A stretch of 55,853 bases of DNA. Origin: an uncultured beta proteobacterium. GTDB taxonomy: Bacteria > Pseudomonadota > Gammaproteobacteria > Burkholderiales > Burkholderiaceae_C. The DNA is taken from NCBI GenBank assembly GCA_903873485.1, contig CAIQOO010000057.1, positions 1-55,853 on the forward strand, written 5' to 3'. A program made the position numbers and the translations under genes. Of the stretch, positions 17,306-25,953 are shown in pieces. Within the stretch, counting starts at the first letter, position 1, and every line of letters starts with the position of its first letter. Under the pieces are notes generated by a model that was not told the DNA's origin, did no database searches, and saw only the letters and a list, made by a program, of their open reading frames with translations.

Positions 17306-18178
17306 TCAGCCAGTGCGGGTACCGATCCAGGCGGCCGAGACAATCATCAGTGCCGCCACCGAGACATTCCAGCTCAGTGGCCGGCCACTGACTTGCAGCA
17401 GCACGGCGGTCGATAGCAGCGGCGTCAGGTAACTCAAAATGCCAATGTGGCGCGCATCGCCGAGCTTGAGCGCCTTGTCCCACAAAAAAAACGCGGCACC
17501 CATTGGCCCTAAGCCAATGATCGCCAGCAGCGCCCAGTCGTGCTGGCTCATGGTCACCGCCGGCTCCATCAACCGGTGGCACAGCAGCGACAGCAGGCCC
17601 GACAGCAGCGCAAAACCACCAATCGCAGCCGTCGGAAAAGCCGCCACCCGCTGGCACAGCAGCGAGTAGCTGGCCCAGACAAAGGCGGCACCCAGTGCCG
17701 GCAGGTAACCCCAAGCCCAGATGCCAGCGCTTGCCTCGGTGGCTGCTGCCGGATTGGCCGTGCCACCCAGAATCACCACCGCCGCACCGGCAAACCCCAG
17801 CAGCGCTGCCAATAAATGCCGCAGGCGCAGCGTCATGCCTGGCAGCACTAACGGGGCGAGCACCACCATCAGCAAGGGCCACAGGTAGTTCACCAGGTTG
17901 GCCTGCACCGGTGGCGCATGGCGCAGCGCCAGAAACAGCAAGAAGTGGTAGCCAAACAGGCCATAAACACCTAAAGCCAGGGTGGACAGCGGCACCCGCC
18001 AGAGCGCCAGTCGAAAGCCTGACAGCGGCAGCGCAATCAGGCTGCCAATCAGCAGCGACAGGCCAGTCAGCAAAAACGGCGGCACATGACCGAGTGCCAC
18101 ACCCAGCGTGGCCAGCGAACTCCACAGCCCGATGGCTCCCAGCGCCAGCACGGCGGGTGAGGTTGACAAGCGCGTCAT
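17306..18178 (-). CDS. EamA/DMT-superfamily transporter, ten helices
   Basis: The 290-residue product shows about ten hydrophobic helices in two EamA halves (about residues 5-135 and 145-285). Typical features are APPVQANLVNYLWPLLMVVL at the end of the first half and GAAFFLWDKALKLGDARH in the second. Members export amino acids or metabolites across the inner membrane. The ATG at 18178 overlaps the aldo-keto reductase stop as ATGA, so translation is coupled. The threonine dehydratase gene follows at 20 bases. Export of threonine, serine or a related compound would suit the context but is not shown. Confidence 0.85.
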   Translation of the reverse strand: MTRLSTSPAVLALGAIGLWSSLATLGVALGHVPPFLLTGLSLLIGSLIALPLSGFRLALWRVPLSTLALGVYGLFGYHFLLFLALRHAPPVQANLVNYLWPLLMVVLAPLVLPGMTLRLRHLLAALLGFAGAAVVILGGTANPAAATEASAGIWAWGYLPALGAAFVWASYSLLCQRVAAFPTAAIGGFALLSGLLSLLCHRLMEPAVTMSQHDWALLAIIGLGPMGAAFFLWDKALKLGDARHIGILSYLTPLLSTAVLLQVSGRPLSWNVSVAALMIVSAAWIGTRTG

Positions 18179-19230
18179 GCCCCACAAGCCGGATGCGCAT
18201 CGGCACTCGAGCGCTGCCACAGGTTAATGCCACCCTCAACCGCAAACTGGTCAATAGCGGCCAGTTCATCGCCTGAAAAATGCAGGTTTTGCAAGGCCGC
18301 CACCAGTTCGGTAATCTGCGCCGGGTGGCTGGCGCCAATCAGCGCCGAGGTCACCCGGGCATCGCGCAGCACCCAGGCCAGCGCCATTTGCGCCAGGCTT
18401 TGGCCGCGGGCCAGCGCCATGTCGTTGAGGGCGCGCACATGTTTGAGGTTGCTGACGTTCAAAAACTCAGGCAAAAACGAGCCACCGCCGGGGCGGTTGA
18501 TGCGGGCATCGGCGGGGGTGCCGTTAAGGTACTTGTCGGTCAGCAGCCCTTGCGCCAGTGCGCTGAAGGCGATGCAGCCGATGCCCAGTTGGTCCAGAGT
18601 GTCGAGCAAGTCTTCTTCAATCCAGCGGTTGAGCAGGCTGTAAGACGGCTGGTGAATCAGCGCTGCGACCCCCATCTGCCGCAAAATTGCCGCCGCTTCG
18701 CGGGTTTTGGCGGCAGAGTAGCTGCTGACACCGACATACAAGGCCTTGCCCTGCTGCACCGCACTGGCCAGTGCCCCGCAGGTTTCTTCCAGCGGGGTGT
18801 CCGGATCAAAGCGGTGCGAGTAAAAAATATCGACATAGTCCAGCCCCAGGCGTTGCAGGCTCTGGTCCAGGCTGGCCAGCACATATTTGCGCGAGCCGCC
18901 GCCCTGGCCGTAGGGGCCGGGCCACATGTCGTAACCGGCCTTGCTGGAGATGACCAGCTCGTCGCGGTAGGGCTTGAAGTCGCGCCGCAGGTGTTCGCCA
19001 AAGTTGGTTTCGGCGCTGCCGGCTGGCGGGCCGTAGTTGTTGGCCAGGTCAAAATGGGTGATGCCTGCATCAAACGCGGTGCGCAGCATGTCGCGCTGGG
19101 TCTGAAACGGCGTGGCATCGCCAAAGTTGTGCCACAGCCCAAGGGTGATGGCGGGCAGCTTCAGGCCGCTGTTGCCGCAGCGGCGGTAGGCCATGGCGTT
19201 GTAGCGGTCGGGGTTAGCTTGATAGTGCAT
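18175..19230 (-). CDS. Aldo-keto reductase, YghZ/Gpr-like
   Basis: The 351-residue product resembles E. coli YghZ, an NADPH-dependent reductase of L-glyceraldehyde 3-phosphate and methylglyoxal. The family's initial MxYRRCGNSGLKLPAITLGL is present. The catalytic set can be placed: Asp and Tyr in FDLANNYGP, Lys in VISSKAGYDMWPGPYG, and His in DIFYSHRFDPDTPLEE. GIGCIAFSALAQGLLTDKYL and the NADPH-binding SALIGASHPAQI follow. It heads a run with the EamA transporter (ATGA overlap), threonine dehydratase and Usp genes. That grouping suggests handling of reactive aldehydes, but the natural substrate is unknown. Confidence 0.9.
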   Translation of the reverse strand: MHYQANPDRYNAMAYRRCGNSGLKLPAITLGLWHNFGDATPFQTQRDMLRTAFDAGITHFDLANNYGPPAGSAETNFGEHLRRDFKPYRDELVISSKAGYDMWPGPYGQGGGSRKYVLASLDQSLQRLGLDYVDIFYSHRFDPDTPLEETCGALASAVQQGKALYVGVSSYSAAKTREAAAILRQMGVAALIHQPSYSLLNRWIEEDLLDTLDQLGIGCIAFSALAQGLLTDKYLNGTPADARINRPGGGSFLPEFLNVSNLKHVRALNDMALARGQSLAQMALAWVLRDARVTSALIGASHPAQITELVAALQNLHFSGDELAAIDQFAVEGGINLWQRSSADAHPACGA

Positions 19231-19280
19231 GTTGGCAGGTTTTTCAAAAAGTCGTGCAAATGGGCTGATTGTCAGTGGTT

Positions 19281-19316
19281 GACGCGAGCACCGGCAGCTA
19301 TTAAAGTCAGCAGGCT
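19281..19316 (-). repeat. Partial match to the interspersed repeat
   Basis: On the minus strand this reads TTTAATAGCTGCCGGTGCTC, matching only the front half of the repeat; the GGGCTAG half is missing or altered. It lies in the shared upstream region of the aldo-keto reductase gene and the large surface-protein gene. It may be a decayed copy. Confidence 0.3.
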
Positions 19317-19397
19317 AACCCTTTGCACACTAGGCTCCGTTGTCTGCTCGGCGGCTTCAGGTGCCAAACAGCCCAACACCCCCACCGGAGGAATCCC

Positions 19398-22300
19398 ATG
19401 ACATGGAGCGTCAATCTCAGTAACAGCCAGCTCAACAGCCAGGTATCGAATGCCATTGCCGATGGTTCTTATAGCTACCAGGAGGTGCTCAACCTGCTCG
19501 ACAGCGTGGCGGCAGGCGGCGTGACGGCTTCTGAGTTGAACGACTTGAAGACGGTTTATGGCAACTCAACCGCGCTGTTTGCCAGTGACTATGTCAAGAC
19601 CATCACCTACAACGTGGTCTATAGCAACCCGGCCAACGCGCTTTGGTGGGGTGGTGCCAAAACCTATGGCGGGGTGGCCGCGCTGGGCGACTTGTCGGGG
19701 GCCACTTCGCAGGGCAATGCCGAGCGCTTGATTGACAAGTGGTTTTTGGGGCTGGACTTGCCAATGCCGATTGCTGGCGGCGACACCGCCACCGGCAAGG
19801 CGGCCACCGGGGTTTACAGCTACACGGTGGCCAATGGCAGCTTGTTTGCCAATGGCGCCATGGCCGCCGATGTGAACCAGGGCATGGCCGGTGACTGCTA
19901 TTACGTGGCCACGCTGGGTGCGGTGGCAAATGCCGCGCCGTCAGTTATCAGCAACGCCTTCATTGACAATGGCAATGGCAGTTATGGTGTCAAGTTTTAC
20001 CTCAATGGCGTGCCCACTTACACCACGGTGAACACCAGCCTGCCGACCGACAGTGGTTATGTGGCATTTGCCAGCAACAGCAACGCCAGCCTGAATGGTG
20101 AAATGTGGGTATCCCTGCTGGAAAAAGCTTTTGTGCAACTCAACACCCAGGCTGATGTGGCCGACCGGGGGGCAAACTGGAAAGCTGAAAGCAGCTATCA
20201 GGCCATCGAAAGTGGCCTGGCATCGCCGATCAAGCTGCTAACCAACCTGAATTACACCTATTACTCCAGCTTTATCCAGGGCGCGGGCGATGCTTATGCG
20301 TCAGGCGAGTTTTATTCGGCAAACCCGCAAACCTACAAGCAGACCATCATCAACGCCCTCAATGGCGGCGCCGTGGGCTGGCTGGCGACCTGGGGCAATA
20401 CCGTTGATGCGGGCAACGGGCGACAGAATTTTGTCGATGGCCATGCCTTCATGTTGCTGGGTTACAACCCGGCTACCGACAAGTTCATTGTGCGCAACCC
20501 CTGGGGTGGCGATGGTTCGCGTGGCACGGCCAGCACTGCGGACGACTTCAATCCGCAGTTTGAAGCGGCCATTACCGAGTTCTGGAATTCAACCGTTCAG
20601 GGTCTGGTGGCGGTTTCCGATGCCGCCAGTGTCACGCCGGTTTATAGCTATTCGATCAACAGCATGGCCAGCAGCGCCGGTACGGCGGTGACCGAGGGCC
20701 AGGCGGTGATGTTTACCGTGACCCGCAGCGGCAGCGGCACCGCTTCCACGGTCTTTGTGAGTACCACCACGGCAACTGCGGGTGCCACTGACTACCAGCC
20801 GCTGGCCAAGTATGTGGTGAGTTTTTCGGCTTACGAGACCAGCAAGACCGTGATGGTGAGCACCAACGTCGATAGCCTGACCGAGGGCACCGAGAGCTTT
20901 GGCCTGGCGGTCTATCAGCAGGCCAGCGATACCACCAGCGTCGCCACGGCAACCGCATTCATCAAAGATCCGGCGGTCAGCAACAGCTTTGGCTACAGCG
21001 TGGCATCCAGTGCCGACAGCGCCAGCAGCGCGGTGGCCGAAGGCAGCGCGGTCATGTTCACCGTGACGCGCAGTGGCAGCGGCTCAGCCTCCACGGTGTA
21101 CCTCAGCACGGCACCCGGCAGCGCCAGCGCCAGCGACTACCAGGGCTTGAGCCAGCATGCGCTGAACTTTGCCGCGTATGAAACCAGCAAGACGGTGATG
21201 GTCAACACCAGTCAGGACGCAGCAACTGAGGGAGTTGAATATTTCTCGCTGGACCTGTACAAAAATATTGGCGACACCAGCAAGGCAGGCAGCGCCCTGG
21301 CTTATGTGAAGGATGCCTACCTGCCAAGCTATAACTATTCGATCACCTCAAGTGCTGCCAGCCCGACCAGCGCCGTCACCGAGGGCGGCCTGGTGAGTTT
21401 TACCATCACCCGCAGTGGCAGCGGCACGGCTTCCACGGTTTATGTCGCTACGGCGGCAGGATCGGCCGGGGCGACTGACTATGTCGGGGTCAGCCAGCAA
21501 GCAATCACCTTTGCCGCCAATGAAAAGATTGCCACGCTGACCGTGGCGACCAACCAGGACTGGTGGCTCGAAGCCGATGAGTTTTTCTATTTGAATTTGT
21601 ACAAAAATCCGGGCGATGTCAGCTACGCCAGTTCTGGCAGTGCCTTTATCAAAGACAGCCCGGTGACCAGCTACAACTACACCATCAGCAGCAGTGGCGG
21701 CGCTGGCACACCGGTTACCGAAGGCGGCGCGGTCACCTTCACCATCACGCGCAGCGGCAGTGGCGCGGCATCAAGCGTCTATCTGAGTACCGAGGCCGGC
21801 AGTGCCGGCGGCAATGATTTTTCGGGTTTAAACAAGTTTGAACTGAGCTTTGCCGCCTACGAGACCAGCAAGACGGTGACGGTGAACACCCATACCGACG
21901 GGCTGGTGGAGGGCGATGAGTATTTCTGGCTGGATCTGTACCGCAACTTTGCCGACAGTTCTTACGCCGCCTACAGTGCCGCCTATATACAAGACATGGC
22001 AGTGACCACCGATTACAGCTACCAAGTCACCAGCAATGCCGAGGATGTTGCTGTCACCGAAGGCAGCGTGGTGACGTTCACCATCACGCGCAGCGGCAGC
22101 GGCTCGGCCTCCACCGTGTACTGGGGCACCGAGGCCGGCACTGCCAGTGCCGGTGCCGGTGACTACCAGAGCCTGGGCATATCGACGCTGAATTTTGCCG
22201 CCTATGAGACCAGCAAGACGGTGACGGTCAATACCTATGCCGACGCACAAGCCGAGGGTGAGGAGTATTTCTGGCTCAATCTTTACCCGACCTATGCCGA

Positions 22301-25300
22301 TGCGACCAACTTCGACTATGCCGCCTATGGCTTCGCCTACATCAATGACCCGGCGCTGGCGGTAACAAATTACGACTACACCATCACCAGCAATGCCACC
22401 TATGCGGCGCCGGTGAGCGAAGGCGGCAGCGTCACCTTTACCATCACGCGCAACGGCAGCGGCAGCGCCGTCAGCGTCTATGTGAGTACCTCGGCAGGCA
22501 GCGCCGGTGCTGGCGACTTTCAGGGCTTGAACACCACAGAGCTGAAGTTCAGTGCCTTCGAGACCAGCAAAACCGTGACGGTGAACACCTATACCGATTT
22601 TTTGACCGAAGGCCGCGAGTATTTCTGGCTCGATTTGTACAAGTCGTATGCCGATGTCGGCAATGATCTTTGGTCGAGCTACGGGGCCGCCTACCTCAAT
22701 GATCCGGCGGTGGCGGTGACGAATTACAGCTACAGCGTCACCAGCAATGCCGAAGATGTCGCCGTGACCGAGGGCGGTGTGGTGACTTTTACCATCACCC
22801 GCAGCGGCAGCGGCACAGCATCCACCGTGTATTGGGACACCGAAGATGGCACCGCCAGTGCAGCGACCGGCGACTACCAGGCAGTTGGCCTGTCGACGCT
22901 GAGTTTTGCCGCCAATGAAGTCAGCAAGACGGTGACGGTGCAAACCTACAGCGATGCGCAGACCGAGAACTACGAGTATTTCTGGCTCAATGTCTATCCG
23001 ACCTATGCGGATGCAAGCAACTTCAATTGGGCGGACTACGGCACCGCCTTTGTGGCCGACCCGACCGTGGTGGCGACAGACTACAACTACACGATTGTCA
23101 GCAGCGCCGAAGACACGGCGGTGACCGAAGGTGGCACGGTGACGTTCACCATCTTGCGCGATGGCACCGGCTCGGCTTCGACAGTGTATGTAAGCACCTC
23201 GGACGGCACCACCGATGCTCATGATTTCCAGGCGCTCGGTCTCTCCATGCTGACTTTTGCTGCCAACGAAGTCAGCAAGACGGTCACCGTCAAGACCTAT
23301 GCCGATACGCAAACCGAGTACCTGGAGTGGTTCTGGCTGGATTTGTACAAAACCTATGCCGATGCCCTCAATGACAACTATGCCAGCTACGGCGCGGCTT
23401 ACCTCAAGGACTTTGGCACCGGTGCCGCAGCGACCGGTTTGTCAGTCGGCAAGCCGGCATCGGTTGCGGCAACGGCCAGCAAGGTGGCGGTGGCTGGCGC
23501 GCCGACTGCTGCGGCTTCGTCCGCCGTGTCGCAGTCGTTTCCAGGGCATAGCCTCAATGAGTTCAACAATGATTTTGCCTTTGCCGCCCTCAAGGCCAAC
23601 GGCGCGGTGGTGGCGTGGGGTCAAAGCGCCAATGGCGGCGACTTGGGCAGCGTCGCCAGCGCGCTCAATGGCGATGTCGATGTGACGCATATTTACGCCA
23701 GCAACGCGGCTTTTGCGGCAGTGCGCCTTGATGGCTCGGTGGTGAGCTGGGGCAACGCCAGCGCGGGTGGCGACAGCAGCGCGGTGGCGGCGGCGCTGAA
23801 TGGCACGGTCGATGTGGTGCAGGTGTTTTCTACCGCAACCGCGTTTGCGGCCTTGCTCCGCGATGGCTCGGTGGTGAGTTGGGGCGATCCGGCCAATGGC
23901 GGCGACAGCGCAGCAGTGGCTGCCAAACTCAATGGCACAACCGATGTGAGCACGGTGTATTCCAACCTGAATGCGTTTGCCGCAGTCCGCTCCGATGGCT
24001 CGGTGGTGAGCTGGGGCTTTGACCTGTTTGGCGGCAACAGCAGTGCGGTGGCGGCGCAGTTGTCCGGTGCGATCGATGTCACACAGGTGGTGCCGACTGG
24101 TTCGGCCTTTGCCGCCTTGCGTGCCGATGGTTCGGTGGTGAGCTGGGGCAGTTCGGGCGATGGTGGCGACAGCAGCGCGGTGGCCAGCCAGATCAATGGC
24201 AATATCGATGTGCTGGCGCTGTGCGCCGGCAGCTCGGCTTTTGCCGCCTTGCGCGCCGACGGATCGGTGGTGAGCTGGGGTGACGTGAACTATGGCGGTG
24301 ACAGCAGCGCGGTAGCCGACAAGCTCAATGGCAGCAATGACGTCACCGCGCTGGCATCCACCCTGTCGGCGTTTGCCGCGCTGCGGGCTGACGGCTCGGT
24401 GGTGACCTGGGGCAGTGCCGATGGCGGCGGCAACAGCAGCGCCGTGGCGAGCGCCCTCAATGGCACCATCGATGTGACCCACATTGTTGCCAATGGCTCG
24501 GCATTTGCCGCGCTGCGTGCTGATGGTTCGGTGGTGAGCTGGGGTTATGGTGCCTATGGCGGCGACCAAAGTGCCGTGGCCGGCCAGCTTGATGGCAGCG
24601 TGGATGTGCTGAGTGTGGCCGCCAATGAGCAGGCGTTTGCGGCGCTGCGTGCTGATGGCTCGGTGGTGACCTGGGGCAGCCTGCTGGCCGGTGGCGACAG
24701 CAGCGCGGTGAAGGCACAACTCGACGGCACGGTGGATGTGAGCCAGCTTTATGCAAGCAGTGCGGCCTTTGCGGCCCTGCGCATTGATGGCACGGTGGTG
24801 ACCTGGGGCAACTTGGACAAGGGCGGTGACAGCTCGGGCGTTGCCGCCAGCCTGAACTCGGCCAGGAATCTGACCGGTGACTTGTCAAACGCCTGGATCG
24901 TCAGCAGTGACCCAACTATTTATGGCACCGATGGCCGTGACCGGCTCAACAGCACGGCAGCCGCTGAAACCATTGATGGCTTGGCCGGCATCGACACGGT
25001 GGTGTATGGCGGCAACCGCGCCAGCTTCACGCTGGCCCGCTCCGGCAGCGGCTTCACTGTCACGGGTGCCAGCGGCGCCGCCGGTACCGACACCCTGCTG
25101 AATGTGGAGCGCCTTGAGTTTGCCGACAAAAAACTCGCGATTGACCTGGAGCCGTCTGGCCACGCCGGCCAGGCAGTTGAGTTCCTGGGCCTGCTGGTGC
25201 CCGGCATGGTCAACACACCATCCGTGGTCGGCCTGATCCTGGGGCTGTTTGACCAGGGCCAGACCATGCATGAGGTCTGCCAGTTGGCGCTGGATGCCGG

Positions 25301-25538
25301 ACTGGTGAATTCCATCGCCGGTTCCGCCTCCAATCAAGCCCTTGCCGCCCTGGTGTTCAGGAACCTGACGGGCAGCGAAGCCGATGCAGCCACCATCGAC
25401 GTGCTGGTAAGCTACATCGACGGGCGCAGCGCCAGTTTCAGCCAGGCTGATTTCATGGCGACGCTGGCCGGTTTCGGCATCAATCAGGAGCATATTGGCC
25501 TGGTTGGTTTGCAGCAGACCGGGATTGAGTACATTTGA
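19398..25538 (+). CDS. Giant calpain-domain surface/secreted protein with Calx-beta and RCC1-like repeats
   Basis: The product is 2046 residues. GGAGGA precedes the ATG at 19398, favouring it over the earlier in-frame codon at 19323. Residues about 100-400 form a calpain-type (C2) protease domain with Cys167 (AGDCYYVA), His349 (GHAFMLLG) and Asn367 (VRNPWGG), a full triad. Residues about 414-1340 hold eight Calx-beta-like repeats of 113-119 residues (core TEGGxVTFTITRSGSGxAS). Residues 1394-1833 hold ten 44-residue RCC1-like units (AFAALRADGSVVSWG). The last ~205 residues form a haemolysin-like region ending LVGLQQTGIEYI, a C-terminus I associate with type I secretion. There is no N-terminal signal peptide. 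No HlyB/HlyD genes lie nearby. It is probably an exported, calcium-dependent surface protein; target unknown. Confidence 0.85.
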   Translation: MTWSVNLSNSQLNSQVSNAIADGSYSYQEVLNLLDSVAAGGVTASELNDLKTVYGNSTALFASDYVKTITYNVVYSNPANALWWGGAKTYGGVAALGDLSGATSQGNAERLIDKWFLGLDLPMPIAGGDTATGKAATGVYSYTVANGSLFANGAMAADVNQGMAGDCYYVATLGAVANAAPSVISNAFIDNGNGSYGVKFYLNGVPTYTTVNTSLPTDSGYVAFASNSNASLNGEMWVSLLEKAFVQLNTQADVADRGANWKAESSYQAIESGLASPIKLLTNLNYTYYSSFIQGAGDAYASGEFYSANPQTYKQTIINALNGGAVGWLATWGNTVDAGNGRQNFVDGHAFMLLGYNPATDKFIVRNPWGGDGSRGTASTADDFNPQFEAAITEFWNSTVQGLVAVSDAASVTPVYSYSINSMASSAGTAVTEGQAVMFTVTRSGSGTASTVFVSTTTATAGATDYQPLAKYVVSFSAYETSKTVMVSTNVDSLTEGTESFGLAVYQQASDTTSVATATAFIKDPAVSNSFGYSVASSADSASSAVAEGSAVMFTVTRSGSGSASTVYLSTAPGSASASDYQGLSQHALNFAAYETSKTVMVNTSQDAATEGVEYFSLDLYKNIGDTSKAGSALAYVKDAYLPSYNYSITSSAASPTSAVTEGGLVSFTITRSGSGTASTVYVATAAGSAGATDYVGVSQQAITFAANEKIATLTVATNQDWWLEADEFFYLNLYKNPGDVSYASSGSAFIKDSPVTSYNYTISSSGGAGTPVTEGGAVTFTITRSGSGAASSVYLSTEAGSAGGNDFSGLNKFELSFAAYETSKTVTVNTHTDGLVEGDEYFWLDLYRNFADSSYAAYSAAYIQDMAVTTDYSYQVTSNAEDVAVTEGSVVTFTITRSGSGSASTVYWGTEAGTASAGAGDYQSLGISTLNFAAYETSKTVTVNTYADAQAEGEEYFWLNLYPTYADATNFDYAAYGFAYINDPALAVTNYDYTITSNATYAAPVSEGGSVTFTITRNGSGSAVSVYVSTSAGSAGAGDFQGLNTTELKFSAFETSKTVTVNTYTDFLTEGREYFWLDLYKSYADVGNDLWSSYGAAYLNDPAVAVTNYSYSVTSNAEDVAVTEGGVVTFTITRSGSGTASTVYWDTEDGTASAATGDYQAVGLSTLSFAANEVSKTVTVQTYSDAQTENYEYFWLNVYPTYADASNFNWADYGTAFVADPTVVATDYNYTIVSSAEDTAVTEGGTVTFTILRDGTGSASTVYVSTSDGTTDAHDFQALGLSMLTFAANEVSKTVTVKTYADTQTEYLEWFWLDLYKTYADALNDNYASYGAAYLKDFGTGAAATGLSVGKPASVAATASKVAVAGAPTAAASSAVSQSFPGHSLNEFNNDFAFAALKANGAVVAWGQSANGGDLGSVASALNGDVDVTHIYASNAAFAAVRLDGSVVSWGNASAGGDSSAVAAALNGTVDVVQVFSTATAFAALLRDGSVVSWGDPANGGDSAAVAAKLNGTTDVSTVYSNLNAFAAVRSDGSVVSWGFDLFGGNSSAVAAQLSGAIDVTQVVPTGSAFAALRADGSVVSWGSSGDGGDSSAVASQINGNIDVLALCAGSSAFAALRADGSVVSWGDVNYGGDSSAVADKLNGSNDVTALASTLSAFAALRADGSVVTWGSADGGGNSSAVASALNGTIDVTHIVANGSAFAALRADGSVVSWGYGAYGGDQSAVAGQLDGSVDVLSVAANEQAFAALRADGSVVTWGSLLAGGDSSAVKAQLDGTVDVSQLYASSAAFAALRIDGTVVTWGNLDKGGDSSGVAASLNSARNLTGDLSNAWIVSSDPTIYGTDGRDRLNSTAAAETIDGLAGIDTVVYGGNRASFTLARSGSGFTVTGASGAAGTDTLLNVERLEFADKKLAIDLEPSGHAGQAVEFLGLLVPGMVNTPSVVGLILGLFDQGQTMHEVCQLALDAGLVNSIAGSASNQALAALVFRNLTGSEADAATIDVLVSYIDGRSASFSQADFMATLAGFGINQEHIGLVGLQQTGIEYI
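20637..23418 (+). repeat. Eight Calx-beta-like repeats in the giant gene
   Basis: Eight in-frame units of about 340-357 bases encode domains beginning YxYxITSxA and containing VTEGGxVTFTITRSGSG, YETSKTVTVNTYxD and EYFWLDLY. The later units (5-8) are most alike. Strong DNA similarity between units makes this stretch prone to recombination and to collapse in short-read assembly. Confidence 0.85.
23577..24896 (+). repeat. Ten 132-base RCC1-like repeats in the giant gene
   Basis: Ten tandem units of exactly 132 bases (44 residues) share AFAALRADGSVVSWGxxxx, then GGDSSAVAxxLNGxxDV. The DGSVVSWG strand resembles an RCC1 propeller blade, but classical RCC1 units are 51-68 residues, so this is a shorter variant. 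The first and last units are most divergent, as is usual for capping repeats. Confidence 0.85.
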
Positions 25539-25545
25539 CGGATGA
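24939..25545 (+). repeat. Long direct repeat, copy A (C-terminal module)
   Basis: This roughly 600-base stretch encodes the last ~200 residues of the giant protein. It is closely repeated at 26389-27007, starting GACCGGCT and running just past the stop codon. It marks a gene-scale duplication of the C-terminal export module. Confidence 0.8.
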
Positions 25546-25563
25546 AAACAACAGACTGTTTTC
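25544..25563 (+). terminator. Weak hairpin after the giant gene
   Basis: GAAAACA (25544-25550) and TGTTTTC (25557-25563) pair over seven bases with a six-base loop, a few bases past the stop. It is AT-rich and a T-run follows only about ten bases later, so it is at best a weak terminator. Confidence 0.3.
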
Positions 25564-25574
25564 TCGGGGATGCC

Positions 25575-25600
25575 TTTTTTTCGACAATTTTTTTCGACAA
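25575..25600 (+). repeat. Tandem 13-base repeat, two copies
   Basis: TTTTTTTCGACAA occurs twice head to tail without mismatch in the spacer between the giant gene and the lipoprotein gene. Its T-runs could aid termination or vary in length by slippage. Confidence 0.7.
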
Positions 25601-25615
25601 TGTTGCGGGGTTCAA

Positions 25616-25804
25616 ATGACAAGCAAGATCAATTTTAGCAAGCGCGTGCTCACGCTGGTCACACTGGCGATGATGCTGGCTGGCTGCGGTGGTGGTTCAA
25701 TTCAAGACGCGGGTTTGGGCCAACATTCTGGGGCCGGGGTTGGCAGTTTGGCTTTTGAGGCTCCGCCAACACCGGGCAAACCGCCCAATGGCACCGGCAA
25801 TTAA
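25616..25804 (+). CDS. Small lipoprotein
   Basis: The 62-residue product has a lipoprotein signal: KINFSKRV, a hydrophobic stretch (LTLVTLAMM), and the lipobox LAGC, after which Cys and GGG begin the mature chain. The mature part is about 38 residues, Gly/Pro-rich, ending PPTPGKPPNGTGN. The frame begins earlier, but the ATG at 25616 puts the signal at the N-terminus; only a weak GGGG precedes it. It lies between the giant gene and its shorter relative. The PPTPG text resembles PPPTPG at the start of the next protein, so it may be a cut-down relative or a partner. Function unknown. Confidence 0.65.
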   Translation: MTSKINFSKRVLTLVTLAMMLAGCGGGSIQDAGLGQHSGAGVGSLAFEAPPTPGKPPNGTGN

Positions 25805-25850
25805 CGCCGCCTGATCAACGGCCCCAGACCGCAAACGAATCCAGATAGCT

Positions 25851-25911
25851 ATTAATAATGTAGCTATGTACGCTTGCTGCATAAGGGCTGCAGGCATATT
25901 TGGCATTATAA
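25851..25911 (+). repeat. Interspersed repeat, copy 4
   Basis: It reads TTAATAATGTAGCTATGTAC, then GCTTGCTGCATAAGGGCTGCAGG and an AT-rich tail. It matches copies 1 and 5. It fills the spacer ahead of the 349-residue protein gene. Confidence 0.55.
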
Positions 25912-25953
25912 AAGTGCAAAGCGCTGTGACCCCGGCATTGAAAGGTATTGAAC

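Noticed and set aside
17286..18338. N-terminal extension of the threonine dehydratase frame
   Set aside because: The extension is out of frame with, and overlaps, the clear EamA transporter gene; the ATG at 17285 has a ribosome site and starts the family sequence.
21828..23312. A 494-codon minus-strand open frame in the Calx-beta array
   Set aside because: It mirrors the repeat period of the sense gene and shows no own ribosome site or protein family.
23442..24719. A 425-codon minus-strand open frame opposite the RCC1-like array
   Set aside because: It repeats every 44 codons only because the sense strand does; the text (APAHHRAIGTQ-like) resembles no family.
23577..24896. Regular 132-base repeats as a possible CRISPR or satellite array
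   Set aside because: The units are in frame, all translate to one 44-residue protein repeat and have no unique spacers.
25535..25615. Upstream extension of the lipoprotein frame overlapping the giant gene's stop
   Set aside because: It would bury the signal peptide and lipobox behind 27 extra residues spanning the tandem T-run repeat.
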